DNA from: Gnetum montanum
Taxonomy: Eukaryota > Streptophyta > Gnetopsida > Gnetales > Gnetaceae
NCBI GenBank assembly: GCA_015680685.1
Contig: MNCI01036654.1
Location: 153,932-191,746, forward strand
Direction: 5' to 3'
Length of the DNA stretch: 37,815 nucleotides
Shown: piece by piece, positions 13,023 through 23,520 of the stretch
How positions within the stretch are numbered: position 1 is the first letter of the stretch
Layout of the letters: each line of letters begins with the position of its first letter
The notes under the pieces: model-generated
Told to the model about the DNA's origin: nothing
The model's input: only the letters and a program-made list of their open reading frames with translations
Database searches by the model: none
Position numbers and translations under genes: made by a program

Positions 13023-13158
13023 TTCCATGCTGGAGATGAAATTTCTACATAGAGCTCTCCAACTTGCTTATTGAAGTGGCTTGTCAACGTTGAAGTGCAT
13101 GAACTGATGAATTTTTCTTCTTTGACTTCCACACTAGGGGATTGAATTTTTGATGCTA

Positions 13159-13262
13159 GGGGGAAAAATTTCCAAGTTGTAAGGAAAGTTTCCAAGATGG
13201 GGGGAAACTTTCACATTGGGGGAAAACTTTCCAAGCTAAAACGGGAAAGTTTCCAAATTGTG
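13159..13262 (-). repeat. Five ~20 bp GGGAAA-TTTCC repeats in U3 of LTR A
   Basis: Five imperfect units in tandem, each built on GGGAAA(A/G)TTTCCAAG; two contain the palindrome GGAAAGTTTCC (13,183-13,193 and 13,244-13,254). They lie upstream of the minus-strand TATA box, inside the ~0.5 kb that LTR B lacks. Short repeated U3 units often act as enhancers in plant LTRs, but no function can be shown from sequence alone. Confidence 0.5.
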
Positions 13263-13784
13263 CATTTGGTCTCCACATTGAAGGGGGCAAAGTCTACAAA
13301 GCCCCCATTATTCCATGCTGGGAGTAGGTGAGATCTATACTTAGTAGGTGTTTCTAGCATAGAAAAATTCATGCCCTTCCATAAAACCCATCAAATTTCC
13401 TTTTGGCATTTCAAAAGGCATTTTTGACCCCTCCCCCCTCCCCAAGCCCAAATATAAATACTAGGTGAATTTTTTCACTTGGGGAATGAGGCTTTGACCA
13501 CTTATGAGGCATTTTTTAGTCCCAAAAGTATAAGGTATGTGAAATTTCCTATTATAGGTTATAATTTTTACATTTACAATGAAATTTTACCTTGGGCTTC
13601 ATGGGGTGAAAGCTACATGATGGAGATTGGTTATAACATGAAAAATCATGTGTTGTTTCAATGGCCTCTCTTTGTTGGTGCCTAAAGGATTGACCCAAGA
13701 GGCACTAAAAAAGAAAAAAAAACACCACTACATATTACAATGCTACAATGCATATAGGCCACATGAGAATCAGGCTATCTAGGA

Positions 13785-13880
13785 CAACAATGTTGCTAGT
13801 TTAAGGTTGTGGTAAACCATGGTACTAGTTTAAGGCTTTGGTAGGTCATGTTGCCAATTTAATGTCATAGCAAACTATTG
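13785..13880. repeat. ~29 bp repeat cluster 3' of integrase
   Basis: Three units of the family 'gctagtttaaggttgtggta', 'actagtttaaggctttggta' and 'ccaatttaatgtcatagc'. The same unit is found at 17,577-17,670 on the other side of pol, at 27,357-27,565 (about seven units), and singly at about 7,769-7,796 and 17,934. The clusters sit at the edges of coding modules. Confidence 0.6.
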
Positions 13881-13919
13881 AAAGCAAGCTCACTACATGT
13901 AGTATGGTTTCAAATAGGA

Positions 13920-14930
13920 ATGATTTACTAGATTGGCCAGCTCATTTCCATTCATGTTGACTATTCTTAATGATCCATTCCATAGGCTCTAGTGACAAGA
14001 AAGGGCCCTTCCAAGTTGGTTGAGAATTCATTTGCATGCTCATGGATGGCCTTGAGAACTAGGTTCCCCTTCTTGATCTTGTGCATGGTCAAGTTATGGT
14101 GTTGTTGTCACTTCTATCTCTCTTGATAATGCTTGATGTGAGCAAGCTCTTGCATACAACGCTCCTCCACTAAATCTAGTGGTATTGTCTACAACTCCTT
14201 GCTCTACTTGTCATTGATGAAGTCAATCAAGGCTACTTGGAGCAATGACACTTGCAATTCAAGAGGTAAAACAACTTCAAAACCATAAACAAGGCTATAA
14301 GGGTTCATGCCAATTGTCATGTGATAGGTTGTTCCATATGCCAATAGTACATGGACAAGCTACTCATGCCACTTCTAGTTGCTATTATTGAGCATATTTT
14401 TGAGCAAGTTGATGATGGCCTTGTTGCTTGCCTTTACTTGTCCATTAGCTTGAGGGTAGTAAGGTGACAAGAAAGAATGCTTAATGCCTAGGTTGTAACA
14501 AAAATCCTTAGTTTCTTGGTTGTTGAATTGAGGTATATTATCCATAACTATGATTATGGTTATGCCAAAATGAGCTAAAATGTTGTCTATGATAAACTTG
14601 CAAACTTGTTTAAATGTGTTCTTCCTTAGGGGAATAGCCTCAACCTACTTGGTAAAGTATTTGGTTGCAATAATGATGAAGCTATGTCCTATGGTACACT
14701 TAGGAATTATAGGTCCAATGATATCCAACCCCCATCATTGAAATGACCATGTTATTTGTCTGGATTATACGTAACTTAGTTAGTGATACATGTATTAGGT
14801 TGCTATATCGTTGGCATGTGCCAAATTGCTTGCCCTTTTGTAGGTAGTCATTTTTCATATGGAACCAATAGTATCCTAACTGTCTAATCCTAGTGGCCAT
14901 GGATCTAGGTCCTCTATTTCCTCCACAAAC
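13920..14930 (-). other. Integrase: zinc-binding region, core and C-terminal part
   Basis: RIRQLGYYWFHMKND with TCQRYSNLIH is the zinc-binding region (about 14,895-14,780). The core has LDIIGPI (Asp at ~14,724), VMDNIPQFNN (Asp at ~14,541) and SPYYPQANGQVKASNKAI. The residue at 14,432-14,434 is Lys and sits 36 residues after the second Asp, exactly where the catalytic Glu of the D-D-35-E triad belongs. A tail with NLEGPFLVTRAYG marks the usual C-terminal fold. Integration activity is lost. Confidence 0.85.
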
Positions 14931-15313
14931 TTCCTTGTGAACCTCCTTTAGGACTGTTTTGGCTTCAGTTTCACCTAAGAACTTTAGGAGTATGCCATCA
15001 TAGGATCATCAACATAATGTGTTATCACCTATGATGACATACTGCTTCAATCGCGTGCATATGACATCCTTCTGAGAAGTGGTTAGGCCTTGTGAGGGTT
15101 CACCATGCATAAGACAAAATTTGATATCATCATACCACTCCTTGGATCCTCGGTGTTCTATGTGATGGGAGTAGCGTAGTCCATACTTAAGGTGGACAAC
15201 ATGCTAAACACATCTGGCCTCACACTAAGTGCTAATGTTGCAATTACATTAGCTATGACATTTTTGTTTTGAGGTATGTGTTGGATATCAATGTTTATGA
15301 ATTGTTGTAATAA

Positions 15314-15595
15314 TTAATTTCCTAGGTCACAGCAAGGTTGTAAATTCTTAGATTTGGATGCATAGACTTTGGTTACTTGGTTAACCATGAGTTGTGAATT
15401 GCCTTTAATGGCTAGGCATATAATTCTTAGGTCATGAGCTACCATTATCCCTTTGATCAAACTATCATATTTTGCTATGTTGTTGGTACATGGAAACCCA
15501 AAACGATAGTCAAAGGGTTGGATTTCACCAGATGGAAATGTTATGATAGTAGTAGCACTAGCCCCATGGGTAGTTGAAGCTTCATTAAAGTTCAT
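15314..15595 (-). other. Second (archaeal-type-like) RNase H domain
   Basis: Shows the layout of the extra RNase H found in Tat-group elements: FNEAST near the start, then GFPCTNNIAKYDSLIKG and IKGNSQLMVNQVTKV. In functional relatives these would read FDGAS, NNEAEYE and GDSQLVVNQV. Here three catalytic acids are changed, at residues 4 (Asp to Asn), 42 (Glu to Lys) and 66 (Asp to Asn), each explainable by one G-to-A change. The domain must be inactive. Confidence 0.8.
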
Positions 15596-15879
15596 GACTA
15601 GCTCAAAACCCTTAGGAATTTGGCTAAGTGTGTTAATGTGCTCATCAGGGAACTCAGGGTCTATGGCTACTTGTTCATCAATAGGTGAAATCGTGAGTTG
15701 TATGGCTATAGCTTGACCTTTTGTTGAGGATTAAGAGATTTAATGAAGGTTGAATTTTGCGATTATGGCTTTCAATCACGCTATGTGGATACTTTCATAG
15801 ATGTTGGTCATTATAACTTTGAGTATGTTATCCTTGCAAATGACATCGACTTGGCCTCTAAAGAGGTAGTTACTCCATT

Positions 15880-16177
15880 TCTTCAAAGAGAAGACTAGCA
15901 CTACACAATACTTCTCCACTTTAGTGTGTCAGGTCTCGTGGGCAACTAATGCATGGCTACGGTAGTATATAGGCATTTTTGCTCTATCATCACATTTATA
16001 ATAGAGTAGAGTGGCAATGGATGTAATAAAGATGGTGAGATAAATGTAAAATGGTTTACCCTCTTGCAGAGGATAGACTATTGGTAGTTGTGTCAACTCT
16101 TGCTTAAGGTTTTCAAAGGCTTCTTGGCATTGAGTCATCCACTCATAGTGAACTCCTTTCTTGAGCAAGTTTTGCAT
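15880..16177 (-). other. RT-associated RNase H domain
   Basis: Begins with LLKKGVHYEWMTQCQEAFE and LKQELTQLPIV, the usual connection to RNase H, then PFYIYLT, MPIYYRSHAL and a downstream HETRHTKVEKYC. The acidic residue normally found after PFYLY (as in DAS) appears replaced (PFYIYLTIF), so activity is doubtful. Assignment is from the order and spacing of motifs. Confidence 0.8.
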
Positions 16178-16229
16178 AGGTTATAACTTATTCGTAAGCC
16201 TAGTGATAAACCTAAGAATATACTGTAAT

Positions 16230-17000
16230 CTATCTTGTAATCCCTAAATCTCTTTAATGTTGGTAGGTGCTACCAATTTGGATATGGCCTTAAGCTTATT
16301 AGGATCTATTTGTATCCCTACTTCAAAGACTACAAATCCAAGCATCTTACTGGTCTTAACATTAAAGACACACTTCTTAGGATTGAGCTTAAGCTCATAC
16401 TTGAGGCATCGTTTAAGCACAAGATCTAGGTCATTAGCATGTTTAGAGGCTATCTTAGATTTCACAACTATGTCATCTACATAATCATTAAGAAAACCTA
16501 ACATGTAATCACTTAAGATATCGGTTATGGCTCTCTAGTATGTCTCTCCAGCATTCTTAAGGCCAAAGGGCATCATGGTATAACAAAAAGCATTCCATCA
16601 GGTCATAAAGGTCATGATGATCTAGTGCTCTGGGTTGATCCTAATTTGGTTATATCTTGAGAATCCATCCATAAAAGACAACAAGCCATGTCTAGCTATA
16701 GTATCGATAAGTTGATGAATACTAGGTAAAGAGAAGTCATCCTTGATGGTTACTTTATTTAGATCTCAGAAAATAATGCAACTATAGATAATCAAATTTT
16801 TCTTAAGGACTACCACTATGTTGGACACTAATTCTGCATAATCAATAGCCTAATAAACCTACTTGGTAGAGCTTTAAGATTTCATCACAGACTACTAAGA
16901 CCAAATCAGGTCTAATCTTGTGCATTTTTTGCTTAACTAGTTTAATGCTAGGATCTAGTATGATGTTGTGTTGGACTAGACACGGGTCTAGGCCTACCAT
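16230..17000 (-). other. Reverse transcriptase domain
   Basis: Readable motifs are SFMDGFSRYNQIRI (first catalytic Asp) near 16,650, MMPFGLKNAGETY near 16,560, and YVDDIVVKSK near 16,480 carrying the Asp-Asp pair. These are followed by LNPKKCVFNV and the thumb-like KLKAISKL. All three catalytic aspartates appear preserved although stops interrupt the domain. Confidence 0.9.
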
Positions 17001-17440
17001 ATGTTCATATGACTAGGAAAATGTCTTAATGTTGTTTTGTAAGGTCTTAGTAATATCTTGGACACATTGAGGCTCTAGTGAGGAACTTAGTTTAAGGGTT
17101 TTCCCTCACCACTGTGTGTTGTGATAGGAACCTCAACTAGAGGGTCTTCAATTATGTCTCCCACTTCTATGTCAAGGGCTTTGACTAGGTTTTTAGGCCA
17201 TTCTAGAGGTTTCTTTATTGAGGCTATGTGGTCTCCAAGACTTTTAGGCTTGAGATCTAGGTAATCATAGTCAATACACAATTTAATATCATTGTAAATT
17301 TGATGTAGACACGAAGGCAAACTGATTTTCTTCCAGGTACTCATACTTTGATGTTGCATATCAACTAAAAGCATATTAAGTGGAACTTGGGTAAAAGTGA
17401 ATAAATAATCTTAAAATGCCATAAAACACATGGAAATCTA

Positions 17441-18000
17441 ATGTAATCAAGGCCATCAAAGTTCATCAATAAGATAAGGTTAATTTGGAAAAGTGCAACA
17501 GAGGCAAGCAAAGATAACATAAAGGTCAAACAAGGGAAAATATGAGTAAGACTAGAAATGATCAATAAAGATCATAATTTTTCTAGTTTAAGGCCTTAGC
17601 TGGCTATGATGCCAGTTTATAGTCTTGGTGGACTATGATGCCAATTTAAGTCTTTAGCGGGCCATGGTCATATGGTGTTAAATGATGGTCAAGGAAGGTC
17701 AAACCCCAATATTTGGTACCATTTAAAGGTTAAAAAAAGGAAAATAGGGCTATAATAATACAAAAAAAGAACATATAATGTTGTATAAAGGCCATAGAAG
17801 GTCAACAAGGTCCCCAAGGTGACATAAGTCCAAAAACAAGCCAAAACAAACATAATAAGGCAAAAATCAAGTAAAATAGGTTATATATGATAAAATCTAT
17901 CTAATATAGGTCAAAATGGTTAGGGTTTTTCTAGTTTTAGGCCTTAGTGGATGATTTTTTGAGGCTCTAAGACTATCATGTGAGTTTAGGCATCAGTTAG
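17441..18000. repeat. Spacer 5' of pol with ~29 bp repeats
   Basis: Three units of the ~29 bp repeat lie at 17,577-17,670 ('ctagtttaaggccttagctg', 'ccagtttatagtcttggtgg', 'ccaatttaagtctttagcgg'), with a lone unit near 17,934. The remainder is A-rich and noncoding, similar in character to the spacer beyond protease B (27,565-27,780). Confidence 0.55.
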
Positions 18001-21000
18001 GAATGTTTCTAGGCTATCTAGACCCAAAAATCAAATGTTTTGAGGCTTTCACATTGGGCTCAATGTGGAAACAGGGACCCTTAGTATGTAGACAAAGGAA
18101 AATATATTTTACGATGTTCAAAGGTCCCAAATTGAGGTTTTAGGACCTTCCCAAGGTAATGCAAGGTTAGATCCATGAAAATTCGGCTCCCTAGAAGTTT
18201 GTAAGGGCAAAAAAGTAGGTTTTGAAGTCTTCCTCCCTCAATTCCATGCTTTCTAGCATGGAAAAGAGGAGGTTTAGCATGGAGAACAAAAATAAAAGCA
18301 AACATAATGTCAAACATGGTCAAACAGGTAGCTGGTGTCTAGATCTGGAACTCGTGCATATGTTGGCTTTGTTTTGAGCAAATTTGAGGTTATTTAAAGT
18401 GTCAATAGGTTCTAAAATGGCTTCCCCCATTTTTTCACACTAGGAACAATATCCTCAATGTGGAAAAATATGGGTACACTTATTTTATGGATTCAAAGTG
18501 ATTTTAAGGCACTTTGACTAGGTTTCTGGGCCCCTAGGGCTGTAGATTTCAATTTTGCAAATTTTTGGTTGATTTTGGATACATTTAAAGGCTTTTTAAC
18601 AGTACTTAAGGTCTCCCCCAATATTTCCACACTAAGGGAGTTACTATAGAGGGGAAGAGTGGGAGAAATAAGTTTTGAAGGTTGAAATGAGGTCAAACAA
18701 GCAAAATCTTAAGGCTGTGAGATCCTAGGCTTCTTTGACAAAGATGTTTGGCTTTCAGGAGTGTCATCTTGCTTCCAAATGTGGAAAATCAAGTCCCCCC
18801 CTTTGTTTCAACATTAGGAAAGTTACACTAGTGTGGATGAAGCAAGAATCTTAGATCTATGGAAATTGGGATCACAATTGACCATGCACGTTATCTCCCA
18901 AGGTTGCCAAGGTCAAGGACTATGGATCCATGTCAATATTTGATAGTTTTGGGCATCATTGAGTGGTTTGTTTTCTTCACCCCTTTCTTCCACATTGGGG
19001 ATAGAGATATTAGCATGGAAAATAAGGGGGAATGAATTTTTTTCTATCTAGGATTAGTTTTGTAAAGTTTAAAGATTCCAATAGCTACTACTAGGGTTCT
19101 AGAGTGCATGAAAGGTCGCTTGGTGTCATTCTAAGGTGTTTAGGAGTCTCAAATTAGTTCCCCTTGAGTTCACATGATAGGGATACCACCCTTAGCATGG
19201 AAAAAGGGATTATCAATGTGGAAAAACCATGCAACTTAGATCTAGATCAATTTTCACCTCAATCAACTATGCATGTTAGCTTCTGGGGTCATCAAGGTGG
19301 AGGACTAGGGTTTGGTGTCAAGTTTTTCTAACTTTGAGTGTTTCTAAGTGTTTTTTGGACTTCCCCCATTTCTACATTAGGGATGAAGACCTTAGTGTGG
19401 AAAATAATTAGGAATGAATTTTTGGCCTTCTAACATCAATTTCTTAAAGTTTGAAACGTCCAAATGATGCTGGCAGGGTTCTAAAGTGCACGCAAGCTTG
19501 GTTAATGGTATTCTAAGGTAGTTATGAATCTCAAATGGGTTTTCCCACTAATTTCCATGTTGCGCAGCATGGAGGGGGGAATTCCTAGTGTGGAGATATC
19601 ATAAAAACATAAATCTAGCCTAGTTTTAGCTTCAATCGACCATGCATGTTAGCCTTTGGGATTGCTAGGGTTGAAGACTAGGGTTTGGAGCCAAAACTAG
19701 TTATTTTAAAGGTTTTATAAGTGGTTTGTGAACTTTCCCCACATTTTTCTATGTTGGGGCTTCCATGCTTAGCATAGAAAATTTGGAGGAAATCTTTTTG
19801 GCACTCTATGGTCACTTTTGATCATGCATGGGGGCTTCTAAGGTTGCTAGTAATGATGGTCAATCCCTAGTGTTAAACTTTACCTTTCTTGAAGGTTGAT
19901 GAGTAATTTTGAGCTTCCTCCTCTTTTTACACATTAGGTATTCTATAATCAATGTGGAAAAATGGGGGAAAATAATTTTGGGCATGCATGCAAGATTCCA
20001 AGGTTGTTGGCATAGACCACTAACATATGATGTCAAAATTTTACTATTTCAAGGTTGTTATGGAATCTTTTGAGCTTACCCCCATTTTTTCCATGATGGG
20101 GCTTCCATTATTAGCATGGAAAATGGGGGGAAAGATTTTTAATCATTTTTTGGCATGCATGTAGGCTTCCAAGGTTGTTGGCATCGACTGCTAACATCTA
20201 ATGTCAAAATTTAATTGTTTCAAGTTTGTTAAGGAATTTTTTGTAATTCCCTCCATTTTTCCATGTTGAGGCTTTCATTATTAGTGTGAAAAAATGGGGA
20301 AAAAAGTTTTTGATCACTTTTCATTAGTTTTGGGCATGCATGCAGGCTTCCAAGGTTGTTGACATTGACTGCTAATGTCTAATGTCAAAATTTGACTGTT
20401 TCAAGTTTTTAAAGCCATTTTTTGAACTACCCCCATTTTTTCATACTAGGGCTTCTATGCTTAGTGTGAAAAATTGGGGAAAATGTTTTTGGTCCTCTAT
20501 GGTAACTTTCAAGCATGCATGCACATTCACAGGGTTACTGGGATTGCCTGTTGTCATCTGACATTGAATTGTGATTGTTTAAAGGATCATAAGATATCTT
20601 TTGGACTCCCCCCCTTTTCACATAATAGGGCTCCCATGCTAAGCATGAAAATTTTGGGGAAATATTTTTTGATCATTTTTTGTCGATCTAGTCATGCATG
20701 AGTGTTCATAGGATTGCCATTATTGGCCATTAGTGCTTGAGGTAGAGGTCTAGTCATTTTGAAGGTTATGAGGGGGTTTTCAAGCTTTCCCACTTTTTCC
20801 ATGTTGGGGGTGAAAGGTTCAACATGGAAGAGGTTCTGCTTAATGAAAAAGGTTAGATCTAGATCAAATCAACACCTGATCAATCATGCATGTCAATCTT
20901 TGGAGTTGTCGATGTTGACAATCAATGTTGGGTGCCAAGATTTAATAGTTTGGAGGCTTCTAAGTGCCTCATGCAATCTCCCCCCTTTTCTTCCATGATT

Positions 21001-21600
21001 GGAATGGTGGCATTAGTGTGTATGAGATTGGGATGATAGATTTATATAACTTGTGACCCATTTTGGGGCTTTCATAAGTTCTAGAGGCTTTCAATAGGGT
21101 CTAGGGGTCACCGGGCATCAAGAAATGATCATTAGGTCATAAATTTAGGTCATTCTAGCTTCTGCCCATCTTTTCATGTTGAGGGTGAAAGGCTCAGCAT
21201 GGAAGATGTCTCCTCAAGTGTGTAAAATACAAAATCCCAAGTTTTAACCAATTTTGACTAGGTTTTGTAAGGTTCCAAGGCTATCAAAAATGCTTGGAGG
21301 GGTTCTAGGTTTATGTGGGGTCCACTTTGGGGTTAAATGTATGCTAGATGGGTGTTTGAAGGTAAGAGTGATTATCACCCCCCTTTCTTCAAGACTAGGC
21401 ATGCTTACCCTAGCGTGGAAATCCATGGTACCTAGCCTTGCTCATGTTTTGCCCAAATTTGGAAGCCTAGGGTTGGAAAAACATAAGTCTAGGTTACAAA
21501 AAATAGAAAGATGTTGTAGTGCTAATGAATTTGTAAAAGAATTGGCATGTTTCCATGCTGGGTATGGCATTCCCATTGTGGAAGTATTAAATTAAGGTTT
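18000..21600 (+). repeat. Tandem array of ~185 bp units, each with a stem-loop
   Basis: About 18 degenerate units. Each has a C-run plus ttttccatg, a short loop, then catggaaaa plus a G-run, and a second landmark gcatgcatg...ttccaaggttg (near 19,981, 20,152, 20,335, 20,514). Hairpin cores recur near 18,240, 18,430, 18,620, 18,800, 18,990, 19,370, 19,555, 19,740, 19,925, 20,085, 20,260, 20,435, 20,615, 20,790, 21,170 and 21,385. The best stem is at about 20,083-20,135. No long coding frame is shared among units. It lies directly upstream of antisense gene B and downstream, in minus direction, of gag-protease B. Tat/Ogre-type elements are known for variable tandem repeats in untranslated regions. 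Confidence 0.8.
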
Positions 21601-21990
21601 CCATAATGTTTGAAGTGTCAAAATTGGCAAAAAATCTTAGCGTTGATGCAAATTTTGGCCAAAAGGAAAGGTGCAAGGTGGGGCCTACAATCCAAAAATG
21701 TAAAATTTTGAAAAGTGAAGTTCCCCCTCCCCCTTAAAACCAATGTGAACTAGACTTTCTCCCATTTTTTGTAGTGCACTTGTAGTCATGGTGCACTGAA
21801 GTAGCAGCTGGGGTTTTGTTTAGGTTTTAGATGGATTTTATAAGTTAAGTTTTGCAAATTTTGATCATAATTGTCATCTTTTAGCAATAGCACATTAGAG
21901 GAGAGCTTTGATAGAGATTATTGTGACAACAACAACCAATCTTCAATGTGGAAGCCTCCCATCTCCCCTACAACTAGGGTAGAACTTGCA
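21601..21990. other. Interval between array and gene B
   Basis: Contains no clear 185 bp unit. It includes a C-rich run near 21,721 ('ttccccctcccccttaaaac') and could hold the promoter or 5' untranslated region of gene B. No TATA box convincing enough to call was found. Confidence 0.3.
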
Positions 21991-22156
21991 TCTTCTCCTA
22001 ATTTTTCTCTTTCTCAAGATTGAGCCTACTATGGTGCCAAAATAGAGGAAGAAAGAGTAAGAACCCCAAGATCCATAGGATGGATGAAAATTCAAGGGAT
22101 TTATCAAAGGTTCCTAGGCCTATCTCCATTTAGTCCCCATTTATCACTACTCTGAG

Positions 22157-23520
22157 GTAGGTGATTCTACCTATTTTTGCCTTTTTTTGTGATTTTTCTA
22201 TCTTTTTGCTTTTTAGATGTTGAGGTCATTTTTTAAGATCTATTCTAGTAGTGGGGTTAAAATGGAATTTTTATGAAATCCCATCTCTTATTTTGGCTAC
22301 TCCCATGCCTATAGTTATTTTATCACTTTAGCTTTTGCAGATTTGATTTTGAAAATAGGGCTTGTTGTTTCATGCTCTTTTTTTTTCTCAAAATCTTGGG
22401 GTATGGCTAATTTTTTAGACTTGGGACTTAGGATTTGTTAAAATTAAATTATAAAAAAATCCTACCCTATTATTTAATGTGAATTTAAATGGGTTTTGAT
22501 CATTTCGGCTATTTTGACTGTTTCAATGGCTATATGAAATTTAGGCTTTAGGATTTTTAAATTTTTGCTATGAAAAAGTAAGCCAAGATGTGTATTTTTT
22601 TCCTCAGTGAAATGGTTTCATATTTGTGAAATTAAAAGGTATGGATTGGTAGTATTTTTTAAAAGCTTTCTAATGGTTGTTGTCTTGTTTAATTTGGGAA
22701 GTTATGGCTGTTTTTCTAATGTTCCACGGTTAGGTTGTTTGTCCTACTTTTGTAATTTCATGTAGATTTGTGAACTTTTCATAAGAAAAAAACAACGGTT
22801 TTTGCTATTTTCTGGTCATGGTTTCATAGGCTTAGGCTTCAACTTTCCAATAGAAGTAGAATCACTTTGATTGGACTTAAAATGAATTTTTTACTATGGC
22901 TATGTGAATCATGGCAAAACTCACAGTTGTAGTACATTACCCAAAATAGAAGTGGATGATATGCTTTTTAAGAAGAGTAAAATCTTTTTATATTATAAAT
23001 AATTTTTTAATATGGCTTCGTGGCTTTTTCTAAGTTTATCATGCTTTTTCTAAATTTGTGCATAGTTTAGATGTTTTTTCCAAATTTATGCATGCTTTGC
23101 ATAATTTAGATGCTTTGCTTGATTTTTCCAAATTTATGCATAATTTAGATTCTTTTTTCTAAATTTATGTATAATTTAAACTAAGACATATTTTTGGCTA
23201 TAAAGGCTATGAAATATGATAACCATGCTTTTATGGAATTTCTCAAGCTAATTTAGATAAACATCTAAGAGCTTTCTACAGAAGCTAATTTCACCTCTAA
23301 TTTAGGAAGGTTTTTCTAAATTTATTCAAAAATTCCAATTGGTTATGATGCAAGGATATGCAAGGTTGTAATAATTTTTTCTTGTGAAGTCACTTATAAT
23401 AATTTAGATAAACACCTTAGATCTTTTTTAAAAGGCTAATTTCACCTCCAGCTAGATGTTTTGTCTAAATTTGCTAAGTAACTCTAATAGGTCATAATGT
23501 TTTTGCACTGTTTCATGTAG
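22157..23520 (+). other. Long T-rich intron 1 of gene B
   Basis: Bounded by gag|gtaggtgat on the left and ttgcactgtttcatgtag on the right, with T-rich, frame-poor sequence between. Near 23,040-23,180 there are several copies of 'tttttctaaatttatgcata'-like text, a minor internal repeat. It corresponds to intron 1 of copy A in place and size. Confidence 0.6.

Larger units (their letters stand above)
12163..13700 (-). mobile_element. LTR A (minus orientation)
   Basis: Long stretch closely similar to 32,639-33,510 (LTR B), including shared blocks such as 'gggccttcatgataaaa', 'gagaaatttgtacaaatggt' and 'gagctcttgagtgcttgaaa'. The left edge is placed at a TGTTG that aligns with the LTR B edge. The right edge is uncertain: similarity to B stops near 13,110 and may resume briefly at 13,627. 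A minus-strand TATA box at 12,853-12,860 sets the orientation. It could be the 3' LTR of the pol unit to its right, the 5' LTR of gag A to its left, or both if the units are in tandem. Confidence 0.7.
13920..17440 (-). pseudogene. pol: Ty3/gypsy pol: RT, RNase H, second RNase H, integrase (decayed)
   Basis: Minus-strand polyprotein segment that would copy and integrate the element. In order: a linker (MLLVDMQHQ at 17,374, with possible coding upstream to ~17,440), reverse transcriptase, RNase H, a second RNase H-like domain, then integrase with a zinc-binding region and DDE core. Two RNase H-like domains before integrase mark the Tat group of plant Ty3/gypsy elements. No protease or gag is fused upstream; noncoding spacer and the tandem array lie there. 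Frames stay open for at most about 95 codons and stops are frequent. Several catalytic acids are lost by changes that are G-to-A in the coding strand. No chromodomain was seen after integrase. It may belong to one long element with gag-protease B, or be a fragment of a separate element. Confidence 0.88.

Noticed and set aside
13428-13445. Pyrimidine run as polypurine tract of the pol element
   Set aside because: The minus strand is purine-rich, but no TG LTR start follows at the right distance, so the LTR edge could not be set there.
13448-13462. Plus-strand TATAAATA as promoter of a host gene
   Set aside because: Only a 68-codon frame without recognisable features follows (13,479-13,685); it lies inside or beside an LTR.
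20474-21595. Plus-strand open frames of 75-113 codons in the repeat array
   Set aside because: They span diverged repeat units, do not recur from unit to unit and have no domain; chance frames.
18000-21600. CRISPR-like regular repeats
   Set aside because: Units are ~185 bp and degenerate throughout with no short identical repeat or unique spacer pattern; plant satellite-type array.
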